Source of the DNA: Prionace glauca | Taxonomy: Eukaryota > Chordata > Chondrichthyes > Carcharhiniformes > Carcharhinidae | Direction: 5' to 3' | Assembly: GCA_037974335.1 (NCBI GenBank) | Contig: CM075760.1 | Coordinates: 40,092,603-40,156,602, forward strand | DNA length: 64,000 bases | Shown here: positions 45,963 to 55,735 of the stretch, piece after piece | How the letters are laid out: every line of letters begins with the position of its first letter | Position numbering within the stretch: position 1 is the first letter of the stretch | The notes under the pieces: generated by a model | The model's input: the letters and a program-made list of their open reading frames with translations, nothing else | Database searches by the model: none | What the model was told of the DNA's origin: nothing | Translations under genes and position numbers: made by a program

Positions 45963-48900
45963 TTAAGAACATAAGAACATAAGAAATAGGAGCAGGAGTA
46001 GGCCATCTGGCCCTTCGAGCCTGCCCCGCCATTCAATAAGATCATGGCTGATCTGTCGTGACTCAGCTCCACCTTCCCGCCCTCTCCCCATAACCCTTAA
46101 TCCCTTCTCTTATCAAAAACCCATCAACCCGTTTCTTAAAAATATTTAGCGAGGCAGCCTCCACCACTTCAACGGGCAGAGAATTCCAGAGATTCACCAC
46201 CCTTTGAGTGAAGAAGTTCCTCCTCAACTCTGTTCTAAACCGCCCCCCCTTTATCTTGAGGCTGTGCCCCCTAGTCCTACTGTCTTTTTTGAGCGGGAAC
46301 AGTCTCTCCACCTCTATCCTATCCATCCCATTCATCATCTTATACGTCTCAATGAGATCTCCCCTCATTCTTCTAAACTCTAACGAGTACAAGCCTAGTT
46401 TATTCAGCCTCTCCTCATAGCTCAATCCCCTCAACTCCGGTATCAGCCGAGTAAACCTCCTCTGCACTCCCTCCAGGGCCAAAATATCCTTGCGCAGGTG
46501 CGGCGCCCAAAACTGCACACAGTACTCCAGCTGCGGCCTCACCAATGCCCTATACAGCTGCAGCAAGACCTCCCTACTTTTATATTCAATCCCCTTCGCT
46601 ATGAAGGCCAGCATCCCATTCGCCTTCCTGACCACCTGCTGCACCTGCAAGCTGGGTTTTTGCGACTCATGCACAAGGACCCCGAGGTCCCTCTGCACCG
46701 TCGCCTGCTGCAGTTTTTCGCCCCGTAAGTAATAGTCCTTCCTACCATTCCTCCTACCAAAGTGGACCACCTCACACTTGCCAACATTAAATTCCATTTG
46801 CCATTTCCTGGCCCATTCGCCCAGCCTATCTAGATCCTTCTGCAGACTCTCCACACCCTCCGCACAATTTGCCTTTCCCCCAATCTTAGTGTCATCAGCA
46901 AATTTCGACACCCTGCACTCGGTTCCCTCCTCCAGATCATCTATATAAATGGTAAATAGCTGAGGCCCCAGCACCGACCCCTGGGGCACCCCACTAGTCA
47001 CCAACCGCCAATCCGAATAGCATCCATTGACCCCCACTCTCTGCCTCCTATTTGACAACCAATCCTCTATCCACGCTAACACCCTACCCCCAACTCCATG
47101 TCCCCTGACCTTCTGCAATAACCTCTTGTGAGGTACCTTGTCAAACGCCTTCTGAAAATCCAGAAAGACCACATCCACCGGCTCTCCTCCATCCACTGCC
47201 CTAGACACATCCTCATAGAACTCCAGTAAATTTGTCAGACACGACTTCCCTTTAATGAAACCGTGTTGCGTCCGCCCTATCAAGCAATTCCCCTCAAGAT
47301 GCCTCGCTATTTCCTCCTTAATGACGGTTTCTAACATTTTACCTACCACAGACGTTAAACTAACCGGCCTATAATTCCTCGCCTTTTGCCTGCCACCCTT
47401 CTTAAACAACGGCGTAACATTAGCCGTTTTCCAATCTTCCGGCACTTCCCCGGAATCCAGCGACGTCTGGAAAATAACCACCAAGGCATCCACTATCACC
47501 TCCGCCATTTCTTTCAGAACCCTCGGATGCATTCCATCCGGTCCTGGGGACTTGTCCACAATCAGCCCCTCCAGTCTGTCGAGCACCACCTCTCTAGTAA
47601 CAGTAATGTCATTAAGACCCTCCATTCCTACCACCTTTCCATCGCTAACACCCGGCAAATTATTCACGTCCTCCTCCGTGAAGACAGAAACAAAGAAGTT
47701 ATTCAAGACCTTAGCCATATCCCTATCCCCTACCACTAGCTCCCCTTTCTCATCCTCTAAAGGACCAACGTTTATCCTAGCCAGCCTCTTCCTTTTTATA
47801 TATTTATAAAAACTCTTGCTATCCTTTTTTATATTAAGTGCTAGCCCAGCCTCATAGCTTCTCCTACCCTCCTTTATCAATTTCTTTGTCAATCTTTGTT
47901 GACATTTAAACCTTTCCCAATCCTCTTCTCGCCCACTGCTCTTAGCTACTCTAAACTCCTCCGCTTTTAATTTAACACTTTCCTTCACCTCCTTCGTTAT
48001 CCACGGCTTATTACCTCTCCTCCTACTGTCCTTTTTAACCATCGGAATAAATTTCTGCTGAGCACCAAGAAAGATCTCCTTAAAGATCCTCCACTGCTCC
48101 TCAGCAGACCTACCTTCCAACGCGTTCCCCCAGTCCACATTCGCCAATTCTTCTCTCATCCTACCATACTCCCCTCTATTCAAACAAAGGACGCGTGTCT
48201 GGGAACCCACTTTCTCCTCCTCCATCTGCACCAGAAACTCCACCATACAATGATCACTCTCTCCAAGAGGATCCTTCACCGCAAGGTCCCTAATTCTACC
48301 CGCCTCATTACATAGCACCAGATCCAAGATAGCTCGCTCCCTCGTCGGCTCCAACACACACTGTTCAAGGAAATTATCCCGGCAGCATTCCAAGAACTCC
48401 TCCTCGAGCCCACCTCGTCCAACATGGGTCAACCAATCAATATGCAGATTGAAATCTCCCATAACTACTGCCGTCCCATTCCTGCACGCTGCACTTATTT
48501 GCGCGTTAACAGCCCGCCCCACCTCCAGATCATTATTCGGGGGCCTATAGACGACACCCACTAGCGTCTTCCTCCCTTTTCTGTTCCTAATCTCCACCCA
48601 CAACGATTCCACTTTCTGCTCCTTGGCTCCGATATCATCCCTTGCTACCACCTTGATACTATCCTTAATCAGCAGAGCTACTCCACCCCCTCTTTCCTCC
48701 TGCCTATCCTTCCTGAACACTTGATAACCCTGTACATTCATCTCCCAGTCCCTGTCACCTTGCAGCCACGTCTCTGTAATGGCCACCAGATCGTATCCAT
48801 TTGTGTCGATCTGCGCCATCAGCTCATCCACTTTATTCCGAATGCTTCGTGCATTCAGATAAAGCGCTTTCATCCCAGCCTTCACCTGGACCCTACTTGC

Positions 48901-49010
48901 CGTAACGCCACCAATTGGGACATCCTTTGCCTCTTCCCTTACCTGTACCCTATCCTTAACTTTAGACCTCATAGCGTCACCTACCCTCGCACCCTCCCCC
49001 CCCCTAATTA
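45963..49010 (-). mobile_element. CR1 LINE, subfamily A, complete open ORF2
   Basis: The open frame 48,972-46,063 encodes 969 residues with no interruption. N-terminal endonuclease of the APE type: 'LYLNARSIRNKVDEL' (Asn40), 'ITETWL' (Glu68), 'GDFNLHIDW' (Asp173, Asn175) and 'GESDHCMVEF' (Asp240, His241). Reverse transcriptase from about residue 480: 'DKSPGPDGMHPRVL', 'NYRPVSLTSVVGKML', 'LDFQKAFDKVPH', 'SGVPQGSVLGPQLF', and the catalytic 'FADDTK' near residue 690. The C-terminus ends 'YGERAGRWS'. The 3' UTR and the 'aagaacataagaacataaga' antisense tail end at 45,963. Only ~40 bp precede the ORF before the element abuts another CR1 fragment, so ORF1 and the promoter are absent. The enzyme could be functional; the copy itself probably cannot start transcription. 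It lies between the IgM cluster and the TCR V segments. Confidence 0.96.
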
Positions 49011-49447
49011 GTTTAAAGCCTTGCCTTCTCTTATCAAAAACCCATCAACCCGTTTCTTAAAAATATTTAGCGAGGCAGCCTCCACCACTTCAACGGGCAT
49101 AGAATTCCAGAGATTCACCACCCTTTGAGTGAAGAAGTTCCTCCTCAACTCTGTTCTAAACCGCCTCCCCTTTATCTTGAGGCTGTGCCCCCTAGTCCTA
49201 CTGTCTTTTTTGAGCGGGAAGAGTCTCTCCACCTCTATCCTATCCATCCCATTCATCATCTTAGACGTCTCAATGAGATCTCCCCTCATTCTTCTAAACT
49301 CTAACGAGTACAAGCCTAGTTTATTCAGCTTCTCCTCATAGCTCAATCCCCTCAACTCCGGTATCAGCCGAGTAAACCTCCTCTGCACTCCCTCCAGGGC
49401 CAAAATATCCTTGCGCAGGTGCGGCGCCCAAAACTGCACACAGTACA
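49011..49447 (-). mobile_element. CR1 LINE 3'-region fragment, subfamily A, fused head-to-tail
   Basis: Encodes 'YCVQFWAPHLRKDILALEGV' through 'KKRVDGFLIREG' and then runs straight into the 5' side of the next element ('KALN' and stop). It lacks the last ~100 bp of a normal CR1 3' end. Its sequence is nearly identical to 46,105-46,515. Same strand as the full ORF2 copy. The upstream boundary at about 49,447 is abrupt. Confidence 0.9.
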
Positions 49448-50864
49448 TTCGTTGTTGTAGTGTCTGCAATGCCTCTCCACTGGTGTTGAGAGACTTCTTA
49501 CTACCTTTAAAATATATATTGAGAATAGAATTCCCCCAATAAACTTCAGAATGTTTCCTTAATGCTGGAACGTTTGTGTTGCTATGAGTAACCCAGGATT
49601 TGCAGCTGCTAATTTACAGAGAAGGGTTTCATTCCTGCAACCCCATCTGGAAAAGTGCACCCGTTTCCCTATCGAGATGCTGAAAGAGCCCAGCTCGAGT
49701 TGTTTTCTTTCAATATCAGCCAGCTCACTACTGAGAGATCTCACAGACTCATAGAGACATAATGGCTGACGTACCAGGAAACTTGTGTTGATCCCAGGTT
49801 AATGAGACCTCTTGTGTATTGCTGACAGTCACATTGCTGTTGCATCTTCCCGCGATGTTGTGCAACCCGCAGCAAACAGGATTCAACTATATTTAAATGC
49901 TGTCTTTGTACAACAGTCAGACTGCTTTCCATCACTGTGAGTCCCAGCGATAGCACAGCGTCAATCAGCTACATACCCAAGATCGTCAAAATGATGAATT
50001 TACTCGGTACCTGAAACTCTCCAAAGAAACGGATATACCTTTACCAAATATCGAGTTTTTCCTCAATATAAACAGGGGCTTTGTATCTGGATGTTGCCGG
50101 TACCGGTATAAATTGTACGTGCTTATTGTTACATTATAAGTACAAATAAAGTCACTGTTTCTCCTTCCGCCTCTAATTCTGAGGATAGCGACTGAGTGAT
50201 AGAATCGCCATGACTCAGATCTGAAAAATAAATGTCCGAACGGAAATAGATCAGACAGACTGAATATTTAGTTCAGTTTTAAACCATGTTTATATAATGA
50301 AAGTCAATGTGAAATGTGTTTGATTCACAGTTTCCCGTTGGGAATAGTCCCCAAACAACCCAAATGCCGCATTGTCACTCTGCATAAGGGGGAGTTAGAT
50401 ATTTGAAGACAAAATTTCCAAACTTCATCCTGTATATTTTGCTGCCTGCCGTGTCTCGGGAGGTTCTCACTGCATTTCCCGGTGTCCGGGGTGGTTCTGT
50501 GGGGTTAGTAGGTGGTGAGCTGGCTGCCAGTGAATGGATTCACCCTGAGCTGGGTTCAGTCAATGTTCTGATCGGACGAAATGGTTTCCTAGGTAGACAC
50601 GTGGGACGAGATTTGTAACCGGAAACATGGGGTTACTGATGGGGTTTATTTATTCCGGCTTCAGTTCTCTCTGTCAGATTCCAGTAGAATCGATATCCAT
50701 GAGCGAGTCTCAGCTTCTTTCATCAGGTCGACAGAGGGACGCCTCAGTTGTAATTGGAGCGCGTTTGTGAATCCTTATGAATTCTTGTGATTAGATCCAT
50801 CTTCTAATTCTACACTGAACTCCCTACACAATTTCTTCAGCAGAAGTTTGATGTGATCTGTAAA
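49448..50864. other. Intergenic stretch before the first TCR V
   Basis: No gene or repeat recognised except 'tcaatataaacaggggctt' at about 50,065, a minisatellite-type unit. The promoter of the V at 50,865 should be near its end, but I see no clear TATA or TGACATCA motif. Confidence 0.4.
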
Positions 50865-51197
50865 ATGCTCCGAATTTACAGATTCTCTTTGCTGTTTTTC
50901 ACTCTGACCTGCACTGGGGTGAATGGAGCAGATGAGGTGACGCAGCTCCCTCGGCGGATGGTTGTGAATGAAAGGGGAACCGTATCCATGAACTGTACCA
51001 CGGCCACTGCTTTTAGCATCTTGTATTGGTACAGACAGTCCCCGAATCAGCCACCGCTGTATCTGGTGATGGCCACAAGAGAATCCGATGAAAGCCAGAG
51101 GATCACTGCCTCAATCGGCGGAGGCAACAAATTCAGCGCCCTGACTGTGAGAGACGCCGGAGTTACAGACACCGCCACCTATCTCTGTGCCGTGAGG
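50865..51197 (+). CDS. TCR alpha/delta-type V segment, intact, leader and V in one exon
   Basis: Would supply the V domain of a T-cell receptor chain. It opens MLRIYRFSLLFFTLTCTGVNG, a typical signal peptide, and runs without any intron into 'ADEVTQLPRRMVVNERG', 'VSMNCTTATAFSILYWYRQS' (first Cys and WYRQ), 'PPLYLVMATRESDES' and 'GVTDTATYLCAVR' (second Cys). WYRQ, a short CDR2 and CAVR are TCR alpha/delta hallmarks. All other complete V segments here have an intron in the leader after the -4 region; none is possible here because no AG lies between leader and V. An upstream UTR intron using 'atttcttcagcag' (50,830) is possible. It ends at a good 23-RSS. Alpha or delta use cannot be told. Confidence 0.88.
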
Positions 51198-51236
51198 CAC
51201 AATGTGACAAACATAGGGAGGTCCCATACAAAAACC
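51198..51236 (+). promoter_or_regulatory. 23-RSS of the V at 50.9 kb
   Basis: Heptamer CACAATG, 23-bp spacer, perfect nonamer ACAAAAACC. The heptamer keeps CAC and differs from consensus at position 5. Confidence 0.93.
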
Positions 51237-51639
51237 TGCACCGACTGCGAGAGACATCCTGGAGTATCGGTAGAGTGGTGGAATTATAAAATAAACCCAT
51301 TAACAAACGAAATGAACGCAACGCAAAATAAAATATAGAATCTACTGATTAACATTCCGTCAGAAATGAAGGTAGATGAAAACAAAGATGGAGAAGGGAG
51401 AAGGGACACGGAAGCCGGAATGAGTGAGCAGCAATTGGAATTAGAAAAGTTGAATCTTCATAGAGAAGTGGACAGAAAATGAGGAAATTGTTGAAAAAGA
51501 AGTGGAAGACATTGAAAAAGAAAGCACTTATCGTGATAGATTAAAGGTCAGATAAATAAAGAGAAACTTTAACAAAGTAGATTGGGATTTTTGTTTAACA
51601 TTACTAATATTTACTTGTTGTTTAAATAGTTCAATTTTC
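51237..51639. other. Non-genic stretch
   Basis: A-rich text ('gcaaaataaaatatag' near 51,323) follows the RSS. Nothing else recognised. Confidence 0.4.
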
Positions 51640-52692
51640 TGAAACGTGTCAGTCACCAGTGGGGTGCCCCAGGGATCTGTTCTGGGACCCTTGCTGTTTG
51701 TCATTTTCATAAATGACCTGGATGAGGAAGTGAAGGGATGGGTAAGCAAGTTCGCTGATGACACGAAGGTCGGTGGTGTTGTGGATGGTCTGGAAGGATG
51801 TCAAAAGTTGCAGCAGGACATAGATAGGATGCAGGAATGGGCGGAGAAGTGGCAGATGGACTTCAACGCGGATAAATGTGTAGTCGTCCATTTCGGCAGA
51901 ACCAACGGGATGAACGAGTACACTATCAAGGGCAGGAGTCTTAGTAGCGTTGAAGAGCAGAAGGATCTCGGGGTCCGGGTTCACAGGACTCTTAAATCGG
52001 CCTCGCAGGTGGACTGGCCTTCATTAATCGAGGGATTGAGTTTAGGAGTCGGGAGGTAATGCTGCAACTTTACAGACCCTTGTCAGGCCTCATTTGGAGT
52101 ACTGTGCGCAGTTCTGGTCGCCTCACTATAGGAAAGACGTAGAAGCTATTGAAAGGGTGCAGAGGAGATTTACAAGGATGTTGCCTGGACTGGGAGGCAT
52201 GCCTTATGAAGATAGGTTGAGGGAGCTGGGACTCTTTTCCCTAGAGAGGCGAAGGTTGAGAGGCGACCTGATAGAAGTTTATAAAATGTTGAGAGGAATA
52301 GATAGGGTGGACTCTCAGAGGCTATTTCCCCGGGTTGAAATGGTCGCTACGAGAGGACACAGATTTAAGGTGCGGGGAGGGAAGTACAGAGGTGATAGAA
52401 CATAGAACATTACAGCGCAGAACAGGCCCTTCGGCCCACGATGTTGTGCCGACCAGTTACAAATGTTAGGGGTAAGTTTTTCACTCAGAGGGTGGTGAGT
52501 GAATGGAATCGGCTGCCGTCATCGGTGGTGGAGGCGACCTCGCTGGGGTCTTTTAAAAGACTTCTGGATGAGTATATGGGGTTTAATGGGATTGGGGGTT
52601 ATAGATAGGTCTATAGATTGGTGGGGTTGATGTGATCGGCGCAACTCGAGGGCCGAAGGGCCTGTTTGTGCTGTAATGTTCTATGTTCTATG
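51640..52692 (+). mobile_element. CR1 LINE, subfamily B, 5'-truncated, with a nested repeat
   Basis: Encodes 'SGVPQGSVLGPLLFVIFIND', catalytic 'FADDTK' (about 51,755), 'FNADKCVVVHFGRTN', then 'MEYCAQFWSPHYRKDVEAIE' and '[20 protein letters not shown]'. A ~20-codon deletion and frameshift lies near 52,010. At 52,399-52,464 another LINE's end ('gaacatagaacattacagcg', 'gcccttcggcccacgatgtt') is inserted, after which CR1-B continues ('TQRVVSEWNRLPSSVVEAT'-like) to its tail 'tgttctatgttctatg'. Confidence 0.92.
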
Positions 52693-53874
52693 TGTCACCG
52701 AAAGAGCAACCATTGGAAATCGCTCTATTGATAAATTTGGGCTTTGCTCATGATCCCGCCTAAAGCATTTTCAAATAAACTTCATTGCAGTGTTAATGTA
52801 ATCCTCCTTGTAACACCGATAAATAAACATTAAAACAAAAAAAAAACATGGAGAACCAGCTACAGATGGTAAAAAACAGATACAGACTCCGAGGGTTATT
52901 TACAAGAAGCAGGTTTCAGAACACAAGGGGTCACATGTAAGCCTGCACACATCATTGTCGACTACACAGTTCAAACACACATGGCTCCGTTCAGTGACTC
53001 TTCAAACCTTTAGCGTTAACCTCAGTGATAGTGTTTAAGAGAGACTGGGAAAGATGGTGAGGGAATGAGAGAGCATTATACTCAGCGGATAATTGAGCAA
53101 ATGGGGGTATTTTCTGTGGAGCAGCAATTCTGTTCAGAAGTGATTGTCAGACTTGTATCCAATCAAGGCAGGTTTGGAAAAGGTTGAAAAGGAGCAGAGA
53201 CAATCGGCTCGCCCCTCAATGCGAGACTGGATGGCGGCATTTCCCCTGATCTTTATGCAGTGGAGGGAGCGATTAACAGACTGCGGTTTGAGCAGTCGAC
53301 TGTTAGAGGATGCGATGGTTCATGCCAAACTGTAATGGGGACAATCTATAAGTAATTTTCAGAAACAAGTGGATAAATATTTGACCAGCAAATGGAAATT
53401 TTAAGAATATAAGATTTATTGAATGCAAGTGCCGATAAAGAATAAGTGGATAACCCATCAACCGAGATAGTACGTGAGCAATGGGCCGAGAGGTCTGTTA
53501 ACGCTATAACAGTTTACAATTTCAAGATTATGAACGGCTCTTTTCAATTAGAAAGACGCCACAGCACAATTCTTGCAACACAATTTACTTTGTTGCTGCA
53601 GTGAGGAAGGAGATGCTCGGAAGCAGTGACGGTTCAAGTGGTTTCTGGGTTGAGAAACAGCCAATTGCTGAGTGGCACCGTGAGAAACGTCAGATACCGA
53701 TATCCCATAATTATCCAATCGGTGATAGTGTGGCCCTTCGGTCTCACATTGAATGGGGGAATGTGAAGGTCTCGCCGCTCCTCTCCCTCCCCAACATTCA
53801 GAGTCTGGGCCTCGGCAGCAAGTCCCAGTTTAGAAAATAGATCCTGATTGATGTTCTTGTGTATCTTCATCAAT
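52693..53874. other. Non-genic stretch with a short repeat tail
   Basis: 52,755-52,830 carries the 'acttcattgcagtgttaatg' antisense repeat tail also found at 5.27 kb. About 53,330-53,520 has traces of a worn LINE 3' end ('gagcaatgggccgagaggtc'). Nothing else recognised. Confidence 0.45.
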
Positions 53875-53875
53875 C

Positions 53876-54291
53876 ATGAAGAGAAATCCCCGCAAAGAGC
53901 TACTTCCAGTTGGAGCTCTGATGCTGCTGATATTGTGTGAGTTTATTGATTTACTCAGACTGATTATTTTTAACAATCTCTTCGTAACGTATAGTTTATG
54001 AGTGATTTTCTTCTGTTCACAGCTGTTCAGTGTGAGGATCAGAGCTCCCAACCTGAGCAGGTCGTGTCTCGGGAAGGGGAGCGGGTTGAACTCAGGTGTC
54101 AGCTCTCTGTTGCTGCAGGCGATGCAATAGCCTGGTACAGACAAACACTGAGAGGACCTCCGGCATTTACCAGGGGAATTCGACCAAAGGAAGTTACACA
54201 CTGTCCTTTGACCGAGTAAAGAATTCCTACACCATGTCTATAGATGAGACGACGGTTCTGTTCTCCGGAATGTATCTCTGTGCGAAGCAGA
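53876..54291 (+). pseudogene. TCR-type V segment with one frameshift
   Basis: Leader exon 53,876-53,936 reads MKRNPRKELLPVGALMLLIL plus one base, then donor GTGAGT. After an 86-bp intron the V exon starts at 54,023 ('ttctgttcacag'): SVQCEDQSSQPEQVVSREG, 'RVELRCQLSVAAGDAIAWYR' (Cys and Trp), 'GPPAF'. Near 54,165-54,175 the frame shifts; the +1 frame continues 'YQGNSTKGSYTLSFDRV' and 'SIDETTVLFSGMYLCAK' to the RSS. The CDR2 side is short. Apart from the one shift all elements are intact, so it is a recent pseudogene. It could be a delta-type V. Confidence 0.85.
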
Positions 54292-54330
54292 CACAGTGAG
54301 ACAAAGAGCGGACCCCCCTGTACAACATCC
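54292..54330 (+). promoter_or_regulatory. 23-RSS of the V pseudogene at 53.9 kb
   Basis: Consensus heptamer CACAGTG, 23-bp spacer, weaker nonamer ACAACATCC. Confidence 0.88.
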
Positions 54331-54700
54331 TGTTCACTGCTGTGTCCCCGCTGCACTTTTAAGTTTTCTGCAAATCAGAAATGCCGTTGATGTTCTTGAA
54401 TGTTACTTTCCCACATTTAATGCTCTATCTAGATAGCGTTCTAACATCCTAAAGTTGTCATTAAAGATGCAGATTATCGAAGCATATTAAGTCTTTTTTT
54501 AAAAAACTGTTTCGTTGTTCCAAAAGCAAGTTAAAGAGACAGACAGAAAAATCTGTCTGTCAATTATCTAAATAAATATTCTAGAAAAAGATAGGTAAAT
54601 AGATTGATAAGAGGTAGAGATGTTCAGAGTCAGATGCAGACAGATAGGTGGATAGACTTATAGTTAACTTTCTTTTGCCAGTATGCGTAAGAACTTTATT
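54331..54700. other. Spacer between V pseudogenes
   Basis: No feature seen. A leader exon for the following V should lie here or just upstream but none is clear. Confidence 0.4.
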
Positions 54701-54750
54701 TAATTATCCCAGTATGTATCTTTATATTAATTTTGTTCTTGTTTTCACAG

Positions 54751-55030
54751 CTGTATATTGTCACTCGAAGACATTTCAGATATCGATGTATCGGGTAAAT
54801 CAAGGACAGACCATCTCTCTTCATCACAATATTACTGTTACTGGGAATGAGTTTGTATTTTGGTACCGGCAATTCTCTGATCAAGCTCCAGAATATCTCG
54901 TTTCCATATTCAGAGATGGAACAACTGAGGGAAGATTTAAAGTATCTGTAGACAGTGAGAAAGGATCCACCGATCTCACTGTTAACACGATCGAACTGTG
55001 TGATGCTGCGGTGAATACAGTGCAGTGAGA
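54751..55030 (+). pseudogene. TCR-type V segment lacking both conserved cysteines
   Basis: The V exon begins after 'gttcttgttttcacag' and stays open to just before the RSS: AVYCHSKTFQISMYRVNQGQ, then 'TISLHHNITVTGNEFVFWYR' and 'APEYLVSIFRDGTTEGRF', 'STDLTVNTIELCDAAV'. WYRQ and the DAAV context are kept, but the first Cys position is His ('SLHHN') and the last has become 'VNTVQ' in place of VYYCA. A Cys occurs instead in 'ELCDAAV'. The leader exon is not identified; a hydrophobic run MYLYINFVLVF is open in frame with the V exon across the acceptor. Probably a decaying V, but with unexpectedly few other changes. Confidence 0.8.
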
Positions 55031-55069
55031 CACAGTGAAACAGAGAGATGCAAAGCCTGTACAATAACT
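55031..55069 (+). promoter_or_regulatory. 23-RSS of the cysteine-less V
   Basis: Consensus heptamer CACAGTG, 23-bp spacer, nonamer ACAATAACT (weaker). Confidence 0.88.
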
Positions 55070-55269
55070 CACTCGACATGGGGACTATGGAGCCAACCAT
55101 CCCGTGGCCTTTAGAACAGAGTATGTTTCAAGCCATATCGATAGAAAATGTTCTTCTTGTGAGTTATATGATGGAATTAAAACAATATAGTTTATTGCTT
55201 CTAACAATAGAACTTGCAGAAAAACCCACATTGGAAATATACAAATTACTCCTTGACTCAAATAGAATA

Positions 55270-55345
55270 GGTGCAGGGTGATGTGGCGGCGCGGGCTCGT
55301 TGGGCCGAAGGGCCTGTTTCCCGTGCTGGATTGTTCTTTGTTCTT
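55270..55345 (+). mobile_element. CR1-B 3' tail
   Basis: 'gcgcgggctcgttgggccg', 'aagggcctgtttcccgtgct' and a (TTCTTTG)n tail. Same as at 11.85 kb. Confidence 0.8.
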
Positions 55346-55364
55346 TGTTCATCAGAAAACTGAG

Positions 55365-55632
55365 ACAAATAGAACATAGAACATAGAACATTACAGCACA
55401 AACAAGCCCTTCGGCCCTCGAGTTGCGCCGATCACATCAACCCCACCAATCTATAGACCTATCTATAACCCCCATCCCATTAAACCCCATATACTCATCC
55501 AGAAGTCTTTTAAAAGACCCCAGCGAGTTCGCCTCCACCACCGACGACGGCAGCCGATTCCATTCACTCACCACCCTCTGAGTGAAAAACTTACCCCTAA
55601 CATCACCTCTGTACTTCCCTCCCGGCACCTTA
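55365..55632 (-). mobile_element. CR1 LINE 3' end, subfamily B, antisense
   Basis: Antisense tail 'atagaacatagaacattaca', then 'cccttcggccctcgagttgc', and on the - strand the C-terminus 'FFTQRVVSEWNRLPSSVVEA'. It corresponds to 52,380-52,690 on the + strand, and is cut at 55,632 by the next repeat. Confidence 0.9.
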
Positions 55633-55735
55633 AATCTGTGAGAAGTCTCACAACACCAGGCTAAAGTCCAACAGGTTTAGTGCACGAGCTTTTGGAGCAC
55701 TGCCCCCTCACCAGGTGAGTGGGAGTTTGGCTCAC
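55633..55735 (-). mobile_element. Retroelement end fragment ('acaacaccaggctaaag' family)
   Basis: 'agtctcacaacaccaggcta' and 'aagtccaacaggtttagtgc' match 36.98 and 59.89 kb. It joins CR1-B exactly at 55,632. Confidence 0.75.

Noticed and set aside
46208-49341. Open frames on the + strand opposite CR1
   Set aside because: Antisense shadows of the 969-codon ORF2 and of the adjacent fragment.
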